Assembly (NCBI GenBank): GCA_016787265.1 | Contig: JAEUVF010000006.1 | Span: 154,229 to 218,228 of the forward strand | From: Flavipsychrobacter sp. | GTDB taxonomy: Bacteria; Bacteroidota; Bacteroidia; Chitinophagales; Chitinophagaceae | DNA length: 64,000 nucleotides | Direction of reading: 5' to 3' | In this document: one piece after another, positions 35,633-45,247 of the stretch | Position numbering within the stretch: the first letter of the stretch is position 1 | Layout: the number at the start of each line of letters is the position of its first letter | Position numbers and translations under genes: made by a program | The notes under the pieces: generated by a model | Told to the model about the DNA's origin: nothing | The model's database searches: none | What the model saw: only the letters and a program-made list of their open reading frames with translations

Positions 35633-36664
35633 ATGAAAAAACTGATAATCATAGGGGTATTGGCGTTTGGCTCTGTTCAATTACATGCACAGCAGGCTTT
35701 TTCAAATAACGACCTGAAAGAACTTCAATCAAGAGAAGACAGCCTGCGCATCCAGGCAGATAGTATGATCAATGCGCTTAATCCGGGTAAACGTTTTCTT
35801 AGCGATAGCATTTTTGTACGGATGCTGGTTCGTGCATTACGTACCCCTCATTCGTTCAATTACTCATTCGATTCCCTTCAGACGATATCAAGGTTGTATG
35901 CGCCGGACAGCAGTTTCCGGATTTTTACCTGGCAATTGAAAAAGGATGAATACTTCTATTATCAGAAAGGAGCTATTCAGATGCGGACAAAAGATGGATC
36001 GCTCCGACTTTACCCGCTTTTTGATGCATCCATGTTTACCAGTAAACCACTTGATTCTGTGCGCAGCAGAAATAACTGGATTGGCGCAATCTATTACAAG
36101 GTTATTCAGAAAACCTGGAAGGGTAAAAATTACTATACACTGCTGGGGTTTGATGGATTCACGGTGGGGAGTAACCGAAAATGGATGGAGGTGCTGACGT
36201 TTGATGAGTCAACGGGTGAACCTCGTTTTGGAGGACCATTTTTCCGGTTGAAACACGATACAGCAAAGGTAGAACAGGTTTTAAACCGCTTTGTAATTGA
36301 ATATAAAAAAGAAGCCAGCACTACCTTTAATTACAATGGTGAAATGGATATGGTGATTGTAGATCACCTGATCTCTGAAACACAGGAGCCACATCGTCCG
36401 GAAACCTATATCCCCGATGGTGATTTTGAAGGATTTCAGTGGAAAAATGGAGTTTGGGTGCATGTGCCAAAAGTGTTCACGGAAGTTCCTGATGAATTCA
36501 AACGAATAGATCCCTTATTGGGAAACGCTCCTGCTGAGGATGCCATCCGCGATAAAGATGGAACCATCAATGAAAAGAAGCTGGAAGAACGTTCCAGGAA
36601 AAACGTAGAAAAAGCAACCGAGAAAGAGAAACCCAAACCGAAGAAACCGGGTGGCGGACAATAA
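35633..36664 (+). CDS. Secreted protein of unknown function in a glycan operon
   Basis: 343 residues with signal peptide MKKLIIIGVLAFGSVQLHAQ. The body has no motif I recognise; strands rich in Tyr and Trp (GAIYYKVIQKTWKGKNYYTLLGFDG, KWMEVLTFDESTGEPRFGGP) suggest a beta-rich domain. The C-terminus is a charged, probably disordered tail (KKLEERSRKNVEKATEKEKP) ending in a PKKPGGG stretch. It lies 20 nt behind the phosphatase and its end overlaps the flippase start by 14 nt, so it is expressed with the operon. Confidence 0.75.
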   Translation: MKKLIIIGVLAFGSVQLHAQQAFSNNDLKELQSREDSLRIQADSMINALNPGKRFLSDSIFVRMLVRALRTPHSFNYSFDSLQTISRLYAPDSSFRIFTWQLKKDEYFYYQKGAIQMRTKDGSLRLYPLFDASMFTSKPLDSVRSRNNWIGAIYYKVIQKTWKGKNYYTLLGFDGFTVGSNRKWMEVLTFDESTGEPRFGGPFFRLKHDTAKVEQVLNRFVIEYKKEASTTFNYNGEMDMVIVDHLISETQEPHRPETYIPDGDFEGFQWKNGVWVHVPKVFTEVPDEFKRIDPLLGNAPAEDAIRDKDGTINEKKLEERSRKNVEKATEKEKPKPKKPGGGQ

Positions 36665-38102
36665 CAGTAAAATACCGTTCAGGCAATTACTGCTGCAGTA
36701 TAGTAATACTGCTATCAATATACTTTTCCCGCTGATTCTATTCCCTTACATGACCCGGACACTAGGTCCGGAGGGTTATGGCATTATCGGATTTTACGAA
36801 TCGCTCATGTCAGTGGTTATTGTGCTGGCTGCATTTGGCGTTCGGTATTATGGACTAAGATTACTTAGCAAATCAGCCATTGGTGATGCAAAACAAGCGA
36901 ATACCATCCTGCACCTGGTGCTGATCAATCTTGCAATGGCATTCATCGGTGTTATTTGTTATGCAGGTTACCTTCTTTCCAAACCGGCAGTCATAGGTTC
37001 CACTACCATCGCCATTTTATATGGATTCAATATGCTGCAATATATGCTGCACATGGATTGGTATTTTCAATCGCAGGAGCGATACCAGTTATTGTTTGTA
37101 CGAACACTCATCGCCAGGCTGCTGGTATTGGTGGCATCCATTGTATTTGTAAGAAAACCGGAAGATCTTATTTACTATATCATCATTTCAGCCTGCAATT
37201 ATGTGTTTATTTCTGGAGTTGCCATTTATTACATCAGGGATTTGTACAAACACTGGCACTGGGATTTCGAATTGTTTAAAAAGTTACTGAACGCACTTGC
37301 TCCCTTTGCCATCCTGGGTGTGCTGGGATCTCTTTATTTTGCTTTTGATACCATTTTACTGGCAAGGCTGGGCCAACTGGATGAACTGGGCTATTATACG
37401 GTAGCCTCCAAGATTGTACGGATCGGCATCAATGTATTTTCAGGAGCATCGGTAGTATTCTTTGTTAAACTGTTTCGCTCATCCGCAAATAAAACCCTGC
37501 AGGCTGACAGCTTGCTTACTACGATTCATCTGAGTTATCCTATTGGTGCTATTTTGTATTTTTTTGCGGAGTCAGTGATCCTATTCGTGTCTGGTTCGGA
37601 TTACCAGCCTTCGGTTCATCTGCTACGCATTTTTTCATTGTTATGGCTGGTAGTCCCTTTCCATGATTTTTTTACTATGCAGGTATTGGTGCTGAATCAC
37701 CGGGAGAAATTGGTGTTGTTTATTTACCTGGCGGCTACCATTGTTTCCTTTCTGCTCAACCTGCTCCTTATTCCAATCTGGTTTAGTACAGGCGCTGCCT
37801 GGGCAATTGTGTTATCAGAAACACTTGTGTTTTTATTGGGATTTTATTTTTCCAGAAATTATTTCTCCATCAATAAAAAACAATGGCTGGAAATTGCAGG
37901 CGTGTTGATTGTATTTCCAATTACGTATACAACTTTTAAACTGAGCAATAGTTTATTCAGTTCTCCCTTAATAAAAATAGTTACAGGAGCAGGTATAACA
38001 CTGGCTGTTCATATAGCACTGCAAATAGCCGTTTTCAGAAGCCGAATCTGGAATATTGGCTGGACGGCTTTTAAATCCAGGTTCAACCGGCTTACTGCCT
38101 GA
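36651..38102 (+). CDS. Polysaccharide flippase (Wzx/MOP family)
   Basis: 483 residues with 12 to 14 membrane helices. MTRTLGPEGYGIIGFYESL near the N-terminus and the LARLGQLDELGYYTVASKI stretch in the middle are typical of RfbX/Wzx flippases. Start is taken as the GTG at 36651 (MADNNSKIPFRQLL), since the first ATG is inside helix one; the GTG lies within the end of the preceding gene (14-nt overlap). It should flip lipid-linked sugars across the inner membrane, the last step encoded in this operon. Abuts lepA stop to stop with no spacer. Confidence 0.88.
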   Translation: MADNNSKIPFRQLLLQYSNTAINILFPLILFPYMTRTLGPEGYGIIGFYESLMSVVIVLAAFGVRYYGLRLLSKSAIGDAKQANTILHLVLINLAMAFIGVICYAGYLLSKPAVIGSTTIAILYGFNMLQYMLHMDWYFQSQERYQLLFVRTLIARLLVLVASIVFVRKPEDLIYYIIISACNYVFISGVAIYYIRDLYKHWHWDFELFKKLLNALAPFAILGVLGSLYFAFDTILLARLGQLDELGYYTVASKIVRIGINVFSGASVVFFVKLFRSSANKTLQADSLLTTIHLSYPIGAILYFFAESVILFVSGSDYQPSVHLLRIFSLLWLVVPFHDFFTMQVLVLNHREKLVLFIYLAATIVSFLLNLLLIPIWFSTGAAWAIVLSETLVFLLGFYFSRNYFSINKKQWLEIAGVLIVFPITYTTFKLSNSLFSSPLIKIVTGAGITLAVHIALQIAVFRSRIWNIGWTAFKSRFNRLTA

Positions 38103-39896
38103 TTAATCGTCCAGTTTGAGAACTGCCAGAAATGCTTCCTGGGGTACTTCCACCGCCCCGATTTGACGCATCCGTTTTTTACCTTCTTTTTGCTTTTCCA
38201 GGAGTTTACGTTTCCGGCTGATGTCTCCACCATAACATTTAGCCGTAACATCTTTTCTCATAGCGCTGATGTTTTCACGGGCTACGATTTTTGCGCCGAT
38301 AGCTGCCTGTATCGCGATCAGGAATTGCTGGCGGGGTAATAATTCTTTGAGTTTCTCACATAACTTTCTGCCAAAATCATTGGCTCGGCCACGGTGAATA
38401 AGTGCACTCAACGCATCCACTCTTTCTGCATTTAGCAGAATATCCATTTTTACGATATCAGCTTCCCTGTATCCGATTGGATGATAATCAAAGGAGGCAT
38501 AACCTCTGGTCTGACTTTTCAGCTTATCATAAAAATCAAATACAATTTCAGTAAGCGGCATTTCAAAAATCAGTTCCACGCGTGTCTGGGTCAGGTAACT
38601 CTGATTGATCAGGATCCCTCTCTTCCCCAGGCAGAGTGTCATAATGTTACCGATATACTCAGGTTTGGTAATGATCTGGGCTTTGATAAATGGCTCTTCG
38701 ATCCGGTCGATCCTGCTTGGATCCGGCATTTCAGTTGGGTTATTGACAATAACCTTTTCTCCTTTACTTGTGTATGCGATAAAACTTACGTTCGGAACAG
38801 TGGTGATTACTGTCTGATTAAACTCTCTTTCGAGTCGCTCCTGGATAATTTCCATGTGCAGCATCCCAAGGAAGCCACAACGAAAACCAAATCCGAGGGC
38901 CTGGGAAGTTTCCAGTTCGTACGTTAGAGATGCATCATTGAGCTGGAGCTTATCCATACAATCCCGCAGTTCTTCAAACTGATCTGTTTCCACAGGGAAA
39001 ATACCAGCGAATACCATGGGCTTAACCTCTTCAAATCCTCTGATTTGCTCTGGAGTGGGGTTATTCGAGAGAGTGATGGTATCACCCACTTTAACTTCCT
39101 TGGCGTTTTTAATACCTGTGATGATATATCCTACATCTCCCGCGGAAACTTCTTTACGCTCGGTCATTTTGAGTTTCAGAATGCCGATTTCATCAGCGAA
39201 ATATTCCTGATTGGTTGACACAAATTTTACTTTATCACCCTTCCGGATAGTGCCGTTCAGAATACGGTAATACACAATGATACCACGGAAGCTGTTGAAG
39301 ACACTATCAAAAATCAATGCCTGTAAAGGGGCCTCCGGATCACCTTTAGGAGCCGGAATTTTCTCTACAATTGCTTCCAGAATTTTATCTACACCCAGTC
39401 CCGTACGTCCACTGGCCAGCAAAATCTCCTCCGGCTTGCAACCGATCAATTCCACAATCTGGTCCTTTACCTCTTCGATCATGGCTCCATCCATATCAAT
39501 TTTATTGATAACAGGAATGATTTCGAGATCATTGTCAATGGCCAGGTACAAATTACTGATGGTTTGTGCCTGGATACCCTGGGTGGCATCCACTAAAAGC
39601 AACGCACCTTCACAAGCGGCCAGGGCACGGCTCACTTCATAGCTGAAGTCAACGTGACCGGGGGTATCAATCAGATTCAGTACATAATCCTGATTGTCAT
39701 AATGTTTGTAGTTGATTTGAATAGCGTGACTCTTGATAGTGATCCCTTTTTCCCTTTCCAGGTCCATATCATCCAGTACCTGGTCCATCATTTCCCGTTC
39801 GCTGATGGTATTAGTGGATTGTAATAATCGGTCTGCCAGGGTACTTTTTCCGTGGTCAATATGAGCAATGATGCAAAAATTCCGGATATTCTTCAT
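38103..39896 (-). CDS. lepA: Elongation factor 4 (LepA GTPase)
   Basis: 597 residues from the ATG at 39894-39896 ([18 protein letters not shown]). A longer frame from 39920 is rejected since the promoter -7 box lies there. G1 [10 protein letters not shown]3 DTPGHVDF, G4 NKID and G5 SGRTG are present, then domains II-V and the LepA-specific C-terminal domain ([24 protein letters not shown]). It back-translocates or remodels stalled ribosomes. No spacer to the convergent flippase gene. Confidence 0.97.
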   Translation of the reverse strand: MKNIRNFCIIAHIDHGKSTLADRLLQSTNTISEREMMDQVLDDMDLEREKGITIKSHAIQINYKHYDNQDYVLNLIDTPGHVDFSYEVSRALAACEGALLLVDATQGIQAQTISNLYLAIDNDLEIIPVINKIDMDGAMIEEVKDQIVELIGCKPEEILLASGRTGLGVDKILEAIVEKIPAPKGDPEAPLQALIFDSVFNSFRGIIVYYRILNGTIRKGDKVKFVSTNQEYFADEIGILKLKMTERKEVSAGDVGYIITGIKNAKEVKVGDTITLSNNPTPEQIRGFEEVKPMVFAGIFPVETDQFEELRDCMDKLQLNDASLTYELETSQALGFGFRCGFLGMLHMEIIQERLEREFNQTVITTVPNVSFIAYTSKGEKVIVNNPTEMPDPSRIDRIEEPFIKAQIITKPEYIGNIMTLCLGKRGILINQSYLTQTRVELIFEMPLTEIVFDFYDKLKSQTRGYASFDYHPIGYREADIVKMDILLNAERVDALSALIHRGRANDFGRKLCEKLKELLPRQQFLIAIQAAIGAKIVARENISAMRKDVTAKCYGGDISRKRKLLEKQKEGKKRMRQIGAVEVPQEAFLAVLKLDD

Positions 39897-39917
39897 GTAT
39901 TCAACTGAATAAGGGGG

Positions 39918-39925
39918 CAAAATTA
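39918..39925 (-). promoter_or_regulatory. -7 element of lepA
   Basis: Minus-strand TAATTTTG, an exact TAnnTTTG match, 21 nt before the chosen lepA ATG. It falls in the extended frame and supports the shorter start. No clear -33 TTG. Confidence 0.5.
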
Positions 39926-40025
39926 GCGAAAAGCAGGCAGATAGCAGCGTTCGGTGGAGGCTTTCAGCAAACTATTTGGAGATGCCTGAAAATCGGTTAG
40001 ATTCGCTTAAAAATTAACCCTTTTT

Positions 40026-40280
40026 ATGGAGCTTACCCTTCAATTTGAACAGGCTGTTGCCGATAGTAAGAATCTGTCTGAAAGACCCAGTAACGAAACC
40101 TTGCTTCAATTATACTCCCTTTACAAACAGGCCACTGAGGGTGATGTGAACGGGGATGCTCCCAATATGTTTGATTTTGTTGCCAAAGCAAAATACGAGG
40201 CCTGGTCATCTCTTGAGGGAAAATCAAAAGAGGATGCAAAACGAGAGTACATTGAACTCGTTCGCAAGCTTAAATCTTAA
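40026..40280 (+). CDS. Acyl-CoA-binding protein
   Basis: 84 residues, exactly the small four-helix ACBP fold. LQLYSLYKQATEGDVNGDAP and KYEAWSSLEGKSKEDAKREYIELV carry the Tyr and Lys residues that bind the acyl-CoA headgroup. It buffers long-chain acyl-CoA in the cytoplasm. Monocistronic, divergent from lepA; the last 4 nt overlap the convergent kefB-like gene. Confidence 0.93.
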   Translation: MELTLQFEQAVADSKNLSERPSNETLLQLYSLYKQATEGDVNGDAPNMFDFVAKAKYEAWSSLEGKSKEDAKREYIELVRKLKS

Positions 40281-42154
40281 TTTTCTTTTTTCATTTCTTC
40301 GATCAGACTGTCTTCATCCCAACCCTTTTGCTGACCAATATCGGATGCATGTGTATCCGTTTGAATGATACGCTCCAGTTCATCAATAAATTCCCTGGAG
40401 GTATTGATATATTGTTTGGGGTCGCGGATAGAAGACAGTTTTTTCATTGCCAGTTCGTCGTAGCGAAGGAAGGTTTGCGCCGCCCTGGTAGAAGTATAGG
40501 TTCTTCGTCCCATCAGGCGCAGCGTATCAACACCCATTCGCAATGAGCTATCCAGATTTTCACGGTAGATATGGAGCATGCCCGCATTCATCTGGTCATA
40601 TGCATCTGTTCGGTCGGCGGCTCTTACCATCATTTGCAGATTAGGAAAATGTTTTTTTATGGTCTCAATCATTTCCAGTCTTTTTTCTGGATCCCCGATG
40701 GTAATCAATATAATTTTAGCATCAGCTGCACCGGCGGCATGCAACAAATCCTGCCTTGATGCATCTCCATAATACACATTGAATCCGAATTTGCGCAAAA
40801 AATCAACTCTGTCTGAATCGATGTCCAATACTGTACAACCAATTCCATTTGCCCTGAGAAAACGACCTACTGTATTTCCGAAATGACCAAAGCCGGCAAT
40901 GATCACCGGGTTCTTTTCATGGATGGAATCCGGGGCTTTTTTTACCGCCTGTTTGGTGCCGACTTTCGGCTGAATCACTCTTTCAAATAACAGGAACAGA
41001 ATGGGGGTAAGGGCCATGCTCAGTGCAACAGCTGCCATAATCAGATCGGTGATTTCATTACTGATGAGTTGTTCCTGACGTGAAAATGAGAGGAGTACAA
41101 AAGCGAATTCTCCCACCTGGCAAAGTCCTAGTGAAAAGAGCAGATTCTGATCTGTGTTTAACCGAAAGAAACGACCCAGTACAAATAATACCAGTCCTTT
41201 TATGATCATCAATCCCAGAACAATGCCCAATAGTAAAATAGGCAAATTCACCAATAATTGAAAATTGATGCTGGCTCCTATAGCGATGAAAAACAAGCCC
41301 AGCAACATACCTTTAAAGGGTTCAATATCGCTTTCCAATTCATGCCGGTATTCCGAATCAGCCAATACCACACCAGCCAGGAAAGTTCCCAGCGCCGGGC
41401 TCAGACCAACCTTAGTCATTAAAACTGTTATACCAATTACAAGCAATAGGGCTGTAGCAGTAAATACTTCTCTTACCCTTGCAGCAGCTACCATCCGCAA
41501 AAGAGGACGAACGAGCTTTCGTCCGGCAAAAATTATAAAAATCACAGCTCCCAGTACTACCAGGGTTTTTATCCATGCAGGTTGATGATCGATCCAGCTG
41601 GCAGATTGATGGGATGCTGATGTTGCAGCTTCCGTTCCGGATCCCAATAAAGGCAGAATGGCCAGCATGGGAATTACAGCAATATCCTGAAAGAGTAAAA
41701 CGGAGAAACTGCTTTGCCCTGCTTCTGATTTCATCAACCCCTTTTCCTGGAGTGTTTGCAATACAATGGCTGTGGAGCTGGGAGCTACTATCATTCCGAT
41801 GGCAAGGGCAATTTTCCAATCGTAACCCATCATCATGGCAAGCACCATTACGATTGCCATGGTACAAAGCACCTGCAAACCACCTAACCCAAGAATGGGA
41901 TTTCGCATTTTCCAAAGCAGCCTTGGTTCCAGTTCCAGCCCAATTACAAATAACATCAGGACCACACCAAATTCCGCCGCATGCATTACATCCGAGCTGT
42001 CGCCCACCAGGTTGAGAAAAGCCGGACCAATCAGCATGCCGGCAACCAGGTAACCCAGTACGGATCCGAGCCCGGCTTTTTTAGCCAGTGGTACCAGCAA
42101 TACAGCGGCAGTAAGATAAACCAGCGCCTGGTATAAAAATGAGCTTTGATCCAT
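40277..42154 (-). CDS. CPA2 monovalent cation:proton antiporter with TrkA-N domain (KefB/KefC-like)
   Basis: 625 residues. Residues 1-390 form about 12 membrane helices (SVLGYLVAGMLIGPAFL, GLSPALGTFLAGVVLADSEYRHELE, LFFIAIGASINFQLL). A cytoplasmic TrkA-N/RCK domain follows from about residue 405 (VIIAGFGHFGNTVGRFLRANG, LDIDSDRV, GDASRQDLL), and the last 100 residues are charged helices. Such systems release K+ and acidify the cytosol during electrophile stress. The flavodoxin-like subunit gene ends directly upstream with no spacer. Confidence 0.9.
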   Translation of the reverse strand: MDQSSFLYQALVYLTAAVLLVPLAKKAGLGSVLGYLVAGMLIGPAFLNLVGDSSDVMHAAEFGVVLMLFVIGLELEPRLLWKMRNPILGLGGLQVLCTMAIVMVLAMMMGYDWKIALAIGMIVAPSSTAIVLQTLQEKGLMKSEAGQSSFSVLLFQDIAVIPMLAILPLLGSGTEAATSASHQSASWIDHQPAWIKTLVVLGAVIFIIFAGRKLVRPLLRMVAAARVREVFTATALLLVIGITVLMTKVGLSPALGTFLAGVVLADSEYRHELESDIEPFKGMLLGLFFIAIGASINFQLLVNLPILLLGIVLGLMIIKGLVLFVLGRFFRLNTDQNLLFSLGLCQVGEFAFVLLSFSRQEQLISNEITDLIMAAVALSMALTPILFLLFERVIQPKVGTKQAVKKAPDSIHEKNPVIIAGFGHFGNTVGRFLRANGIGCTVLDIDSDRVDFLRKFGFNVYYGDASRQDLLHAAGAADAKIILITIGDPEKRLEMIETIKKHFPNLQMMVRAADRTDAYDQMNAGMLHIYRENLDSSLRMGVDTLRLMGRRTYTSTRAAQTFLRYDELAMKKLSSIRDPKQYINTSREFIDELERIIQTDTHASDIGQQKGWDEDSLIEEMKKEN

Positions 42155-42721
42155 TTAAATAAGTTCTAAGGTGTTTTGAGAAACAACTTCTTCCGTCAGC
42201 AGATTTTGTAGTAACAGCTGATATTTCATTGCTTCTTCCCGAATTGTTTGAGGCTCCAGCTTGTGCGTTCCGTAAATGACAAAAGGAGGCCGGTAGTCCA
42301 TGTTACAAAGTCGGGCAGTCTGTTCAAAATGATAAGAGAATTGTTCAACTGTGAAGTGATTTTTCCCGTTTGGCTGATATGCTTCAAAGCTTCCTCCGCA
42401 AGTAATGATATTCATCCATATTTTCCCACTTAGCGCGGTGCCATTTTTACCATAGGCCCATCCGTGTTCCAGTACCAGTTCCATCCAGTGTTTGAGCAGA
42501 GCAGGTGCACTATACCAGTAAAAGGGAAATTGAAACAGGATGCTATCATGTTCCAGCAACAGCCTTTTCTCCTTATGCACATCTATCAGAAAATCAGGAT
42601 AGGTTTCATAAAGATCATGAAAGGTAATAGCTGCATGTTTGGGGATATGTTGAAGTAGCTCCCGGTGAACTCTGGACTTTTCCAGTACCGGATGAGCAAA
42701 TAACAGTAAAATTCTGGCCAT
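42155..42721 (-). CDS. Flavodoxin-fold NAD(P)H oxidoreductase, KefG/KefF-like ancillary protein
   Basis: 188 residues. N-terminal flavin-phosphate loop LFAHPVLEKSRVHRELL, FQFPFYWYSAPALLKHWMELV (flavodoxin_2 signature) and CGGSFEAYQPNGKNHFTVEQF identify the Kef ancillary quinone reductase group. It would activate the adjacent antiporter and reduce quinone electrophiles. Its stop directly abuts the antiporter ATG. Confidence 0.9.
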   Translation of the reverse strand: MARILLLFAHPVLEKSRVHRELLQHIPKHAAITFHDLYETYPDFLIDVHKEKRLLLEHDSILFQFPFYWYSAPALLKHWMELVLEHGWAYGKNGTALSGKIWMNIITCGGSFEAYQPNGKNHFTVEQFSYHFEQTARLCNMDYRPPFVIYGTHKLEPQTIREEAMKYQLLLQNLLTEEVVSQNTLELI

Positions 42722-42762
42722 GCCTGAATTTACTGATTTAGTAGTAATCCAGGGAATGGGGA

Positions 42763-43230
42763 TTATTCCCAGAACTTATTGGGATAGGTATTGCAGATAG
42801 CGCTGTGTTGGTCATCGTGTAACTTTAACTGTTGTAACTGCTCTTCTGACAGGTTGCTTTCCATGGAAGGAAAAACAATCCGTTCCTCAAACCGCACATG
42901 TTGTTCCAATTGATCCGCCAGGTCGCCGAGCAGACGATGTGTAACATTTGCCTGTTCCAGATGGGTCATGGCGGTTCGCCAGAGTTCATGATCACGCAGA
43001 ATGGCTTCCGCATAATTCTTCCCTTCCGGATAGGTTTGTAAGGCCGGAATCAGGCTGTTTTCTTCCTGTTCAAAATGCGGTTTAATTTCCTGTTGCCAGC
43101 ACTTCAGCAGAAAATCAGACATTACCGGTATGGAAGCCTGTTTACTGACTCCTTTCCGAATCAGTAAACAGGTCATTAGGGATGATTTGTGTTGCCTTGA
43201 CAGTGGCTGCAGGCTAACCGCTCTTTGCAT
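42763..43230 (-). CDS. Hemerythrin-like domain protein
   Basis: 155 residues of a four-helix bundle. Probable di-iron ligands: His in SRQHKSS, HFEQEENSLIPAL, DHELWRTAMTHLE and EQHVRFEERIVFPSME. This matches hemerythrin HHE domains used for oxygen, NO or iron handling. 41 nt upstream of the Kef pair and 3 nt behind tpiA, all on the minus strand, so it probably belongs to the same transcript and stress response. Confidence 0.85.
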   Translation of the reverse strand: MQRAVSLQPLSRQHKSSLMTCLLIRKGVSKQASIPVMSDFLLKCWQQEIKPHFEQEENSLIPALQTYPEGKNYAEAILRDHELWRTAMTHLEQANVTHRLLGDLADQLEQHVRFEERIVFPSMESNLSEEQLQQLKLHDDQHSAICNTYPNKFWE

Positions 43231-43233
43231 ATC

Positions 43234-43998
43234 TTATTTTTTTAGTGCCTTGATAATGGCTGAAAATTCTGCCACCTGCAGTGAAGCGCCACCTACCAGG
43301 CCGCCATCCACATCGGGCTGAGAAAATATTTCTTCCGCATTCGCCGCTTTCACACTTCCTCCGTACAGAATGGAAATCTCATTTGCCAATTCAGCCCCGT
43401 ATTGGTTGTTTAATACCTGGCGGATATGTGCGTGCATTTCCTGTGCCTGTGCTGCACTAGCTGTTTTACCCGTACCAATTGCCCAAATCGGTTCATAGGC
43501 TATTACAACTTTTTTAAGTTGACTGGCATCCAGGTGAAACAGGCTTTCTTTTAACTGAACTTCCACATACTGGTTCTGCTCTCCTGCTTCCCGTACTGAT
43601 AACGGTTCACCACAGCAGAAAATTGGCTGAATATCCTGTTCCAATAATAAATTCAGCTTTTCAGCCAGTTCCTGATTGGTTTCATTAAAATATTCTCTCC
43701 GTTCACTATGTCCGATTACACAAAATGGAACTCCAATCGAATGAAGCATTTCAGCAGCAATCTCACCGGTATAGGCACCTGCTTTTTTATGATGGCAGTT
43801 TTGCGCAGCGATAAAATAATGCTTTTCATTGGCTACCACACTTTTAGCCATTATCAGGTATGGAAAAGGAACAGCAAATACAACCTGCTGCTGTTGTGTT
43901 AATTCAATTTTTTCGTGCAGAATTTCATCCAGTAATTTTTCCCCCTGCTGGTAGGTAAGATTCATTTTCCAGTTGGCCGCTGCGATTTGTTTTCTCAT
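43234..43998 (-). CDS. tpiA: Triosephosphate isomerase
   Basis: 254 residues. Active-site residues: N and K of AANWKMN at the start, His of CVIGHSERR, Glu of the signature AYEPIWAIGTGKTAS, and phosphate loop SILYGGSVKAANAEE plus DVDGGLVGGASL. It interconverts DHAP and glyceraldehyde-3-phosphate. A -7-like TAATTTTT box lies 16 nt before the start. The upstream nucleotidyltransferase-like gene ends 14 nt away. Confidence 0.97.
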   Translation of the reverse strand: MRKQIAAANWKMNLTYQQGEKLLDEILHEKIELTQQQQVVFAVPFPYLIMAKSVVANEKHYFIAAQNCHHKKAGAYTGEIAAEMLHSIGVPFCVIGHSERREYFNETNQELAEKLNLLLEQDIQPIFCCGEPLSVREAGEQNQYVEVQLKESLFHLDASQLKKVVIAYEPIWAIGTGKTASAAQAQEMHAHIRQVLNNQYGAELANEISILYGGSVKAANAEEIFSQPDVDGGLVGGASLQVAEFSAIIKALKK

Positions 43999-44012
43999 TC
44001 TTTCAATCTGAT

Positions 44013-45200
44013 TTAAAAATTATCGTAAATATATCTAAGGATATTCTGTTCTCTCGGACTAATAGTGGAATTTTTCCATTTCTTCCAGTTCTCCAGGTCC
44101 CGGAGTGCTCTGGAGAATTCATATCTGCGGATGCCTTCGGCTCCCCAGGAAAAATTAGGTATATATTTAGGTAGGAGGCCATTTCCAAATACGCTGGAAC
44201 AAATACCAACTACTGTTCCGGTATTGAAGGAAGTGTTGATAGCAGCACGACTGTAATCTCCCATAATAAGTCCGCATTTGGTGCCAACTGCAGCTTTTCC
44301 ACCTTCGCTTGCCGGTGAGTACACTAAAATGGGACCAGCACTGTTTTTTACATTTGAAGCGGAAGTGCCTGCCCCCAGGTTACACCACTCTCCTATTACA
44401 GCATCACCAAGATAACCATCATGGGCTTTATTGGAATAGCCCATCAGTACAGCGTTTTTGATTTCACCACCGGCAATACAATGCGGACCAATGGTAGTGC
44501 CTCCGTAGATTCGGGTTCCCATTTTAACTACAGCATGATCCCCGATGGCTACAGGTCCGCGAATACAGGTGCCTTCCATGATTTCAGCATTTCTGCCGAT
44601 GTAAACGGGACCTTCTTTGACATTGATAATAGCGCCTTCTACAAGGGCACCTTCTTCCAGGAATACAGGAAAGTTTCCTACTAGCTGATTGCTGGCTGAT
44701 ACAGGTTGACTGTTTCTGCCCACTGTCAGCAGTTGAACATCCTCCCTGATTGCACGGTCATTTAACCGAAAAATATCCCAGGGAAATTTCACTGCGAGCA
44801 ATTCTCCATCATAAGGAATGGTATCCTGCACTTTTATCCGGTGAATACCGTTCACATCCCCCGCATTAAAATGAAGTGCGATGGCACCTGCATCTGCATG
44901 AATTAAAGCCTGACCGCTTTCCAGCTTTTCAATCGCTGCAACCAGATCCCGTGTGGGAAGTATATTGGCATGAAGTAAAAGATAATCACCTGACTGCAGG
45001 CTGGCATCAATGACGCAGGATCGATCCGATTCCTTATAATCACCTTCCCATTTATCAAAAGAAGCAAGCTGCAACGCTTTTTCCCATTTTTCCCGGATGG
45101 TAAGAATGCCGATTCGAATGTCCTGAATGTGTCGGGTGAGATGAAACGGATATAGGTTTTCCGGCTGACAATATTCTTCAGAGAAAATAATGCATTGCAT
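44013..45200 (-). CDS. GlmU-related putative sugar nucleotidyltransferase
   Basis: 395 residues. The C-terminal part from about residue 200 is a left-handed beta-helix of hexapeptide repeats (EGTCIRGPVAIGDHAVVKMG, CIAGGEIKNAVLMGYSNKAHDGYLGD). The N-terminal part resembles a nucleotidyltransferase but begins MQCIIFSEEYCQPENLYPF and lacks the GxGTRxxPxT-K loop. So either the activity differs or catalysis is lost. A conserved type in Bacteroidota of unknown role. It heads the tpiA-hemerythrin-Kef unit. Confidence 0.8.
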   Translation of the reverse strand: MQCIIFSEEYCQPENLYPFHLTRHIQDIRIGILTIREKWEKALQLASFDKWEGDYKESDRSCVIDASLQSGDYLLLHANILPTRDLVAAIEKLESGQALIHADAGAIALHFNAGDVNGIHRIKVQDTIPYDGELLAVKFPWDIFRLNDRAIREDVQLLTVGRNSQPVSASNQLVGNFPVFLEEGALVEGAIINVKEGPVYIGRNAEIMEGTCIRGPVAIGDHAVVKMGTRIYGGTTIGPHCIAGGEIKNAVLMGYSNKAHDGYLGDAVIGEWCNLGAGTSASNVKNSAGPILVYSPASEGGKAAVGTKCGLIMGDYSRAAINTSFNTGTVVGICSSVFGNGLLPKYIPNFSWGAEGIRRYEFSRALRDLENWKKWKNSTISPREQNILRYIYDNF

Positions 45201-45204
45201 GCAT

Positions 45205-45212
45205 TAAAGATA
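45205..45212 (-). promoter_or_regulatory. -7-like element directly before the GlmU-like gene
   Basis: Minus-strand TATCTTTA, one mismatch to TAnnTTTG, ends 4 nt before the ATG at 45198-45200 and begins just after the T-tract of the rpmE2 terminator. A transcript from it would be leaderless or nearly so. Confidence 0.4.
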
Positions 45213-45215
45213 GTA

Positions 45216-45242
45216 AATAAAAAAGCCGGCACTTGCCGGCTT
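45216..45242 (-). terminator. Intrinsic terminator of rpmE2
   Basis: Minus strand: AAGCCGGC, AAGT loop, GCCGGCTT, then a T-rich run. Six to eight bp of mostly GC stem, 5 nt after the L31 stop. Confidence 0.88.
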
Positions 45243-45247
45243 CCTGA

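Noticed and set aside
39897..39920. Eight-codon extension of LepA
   Set aside because: It overlaps the promoter -7 box and does not match the conserved LepA N-terminus.
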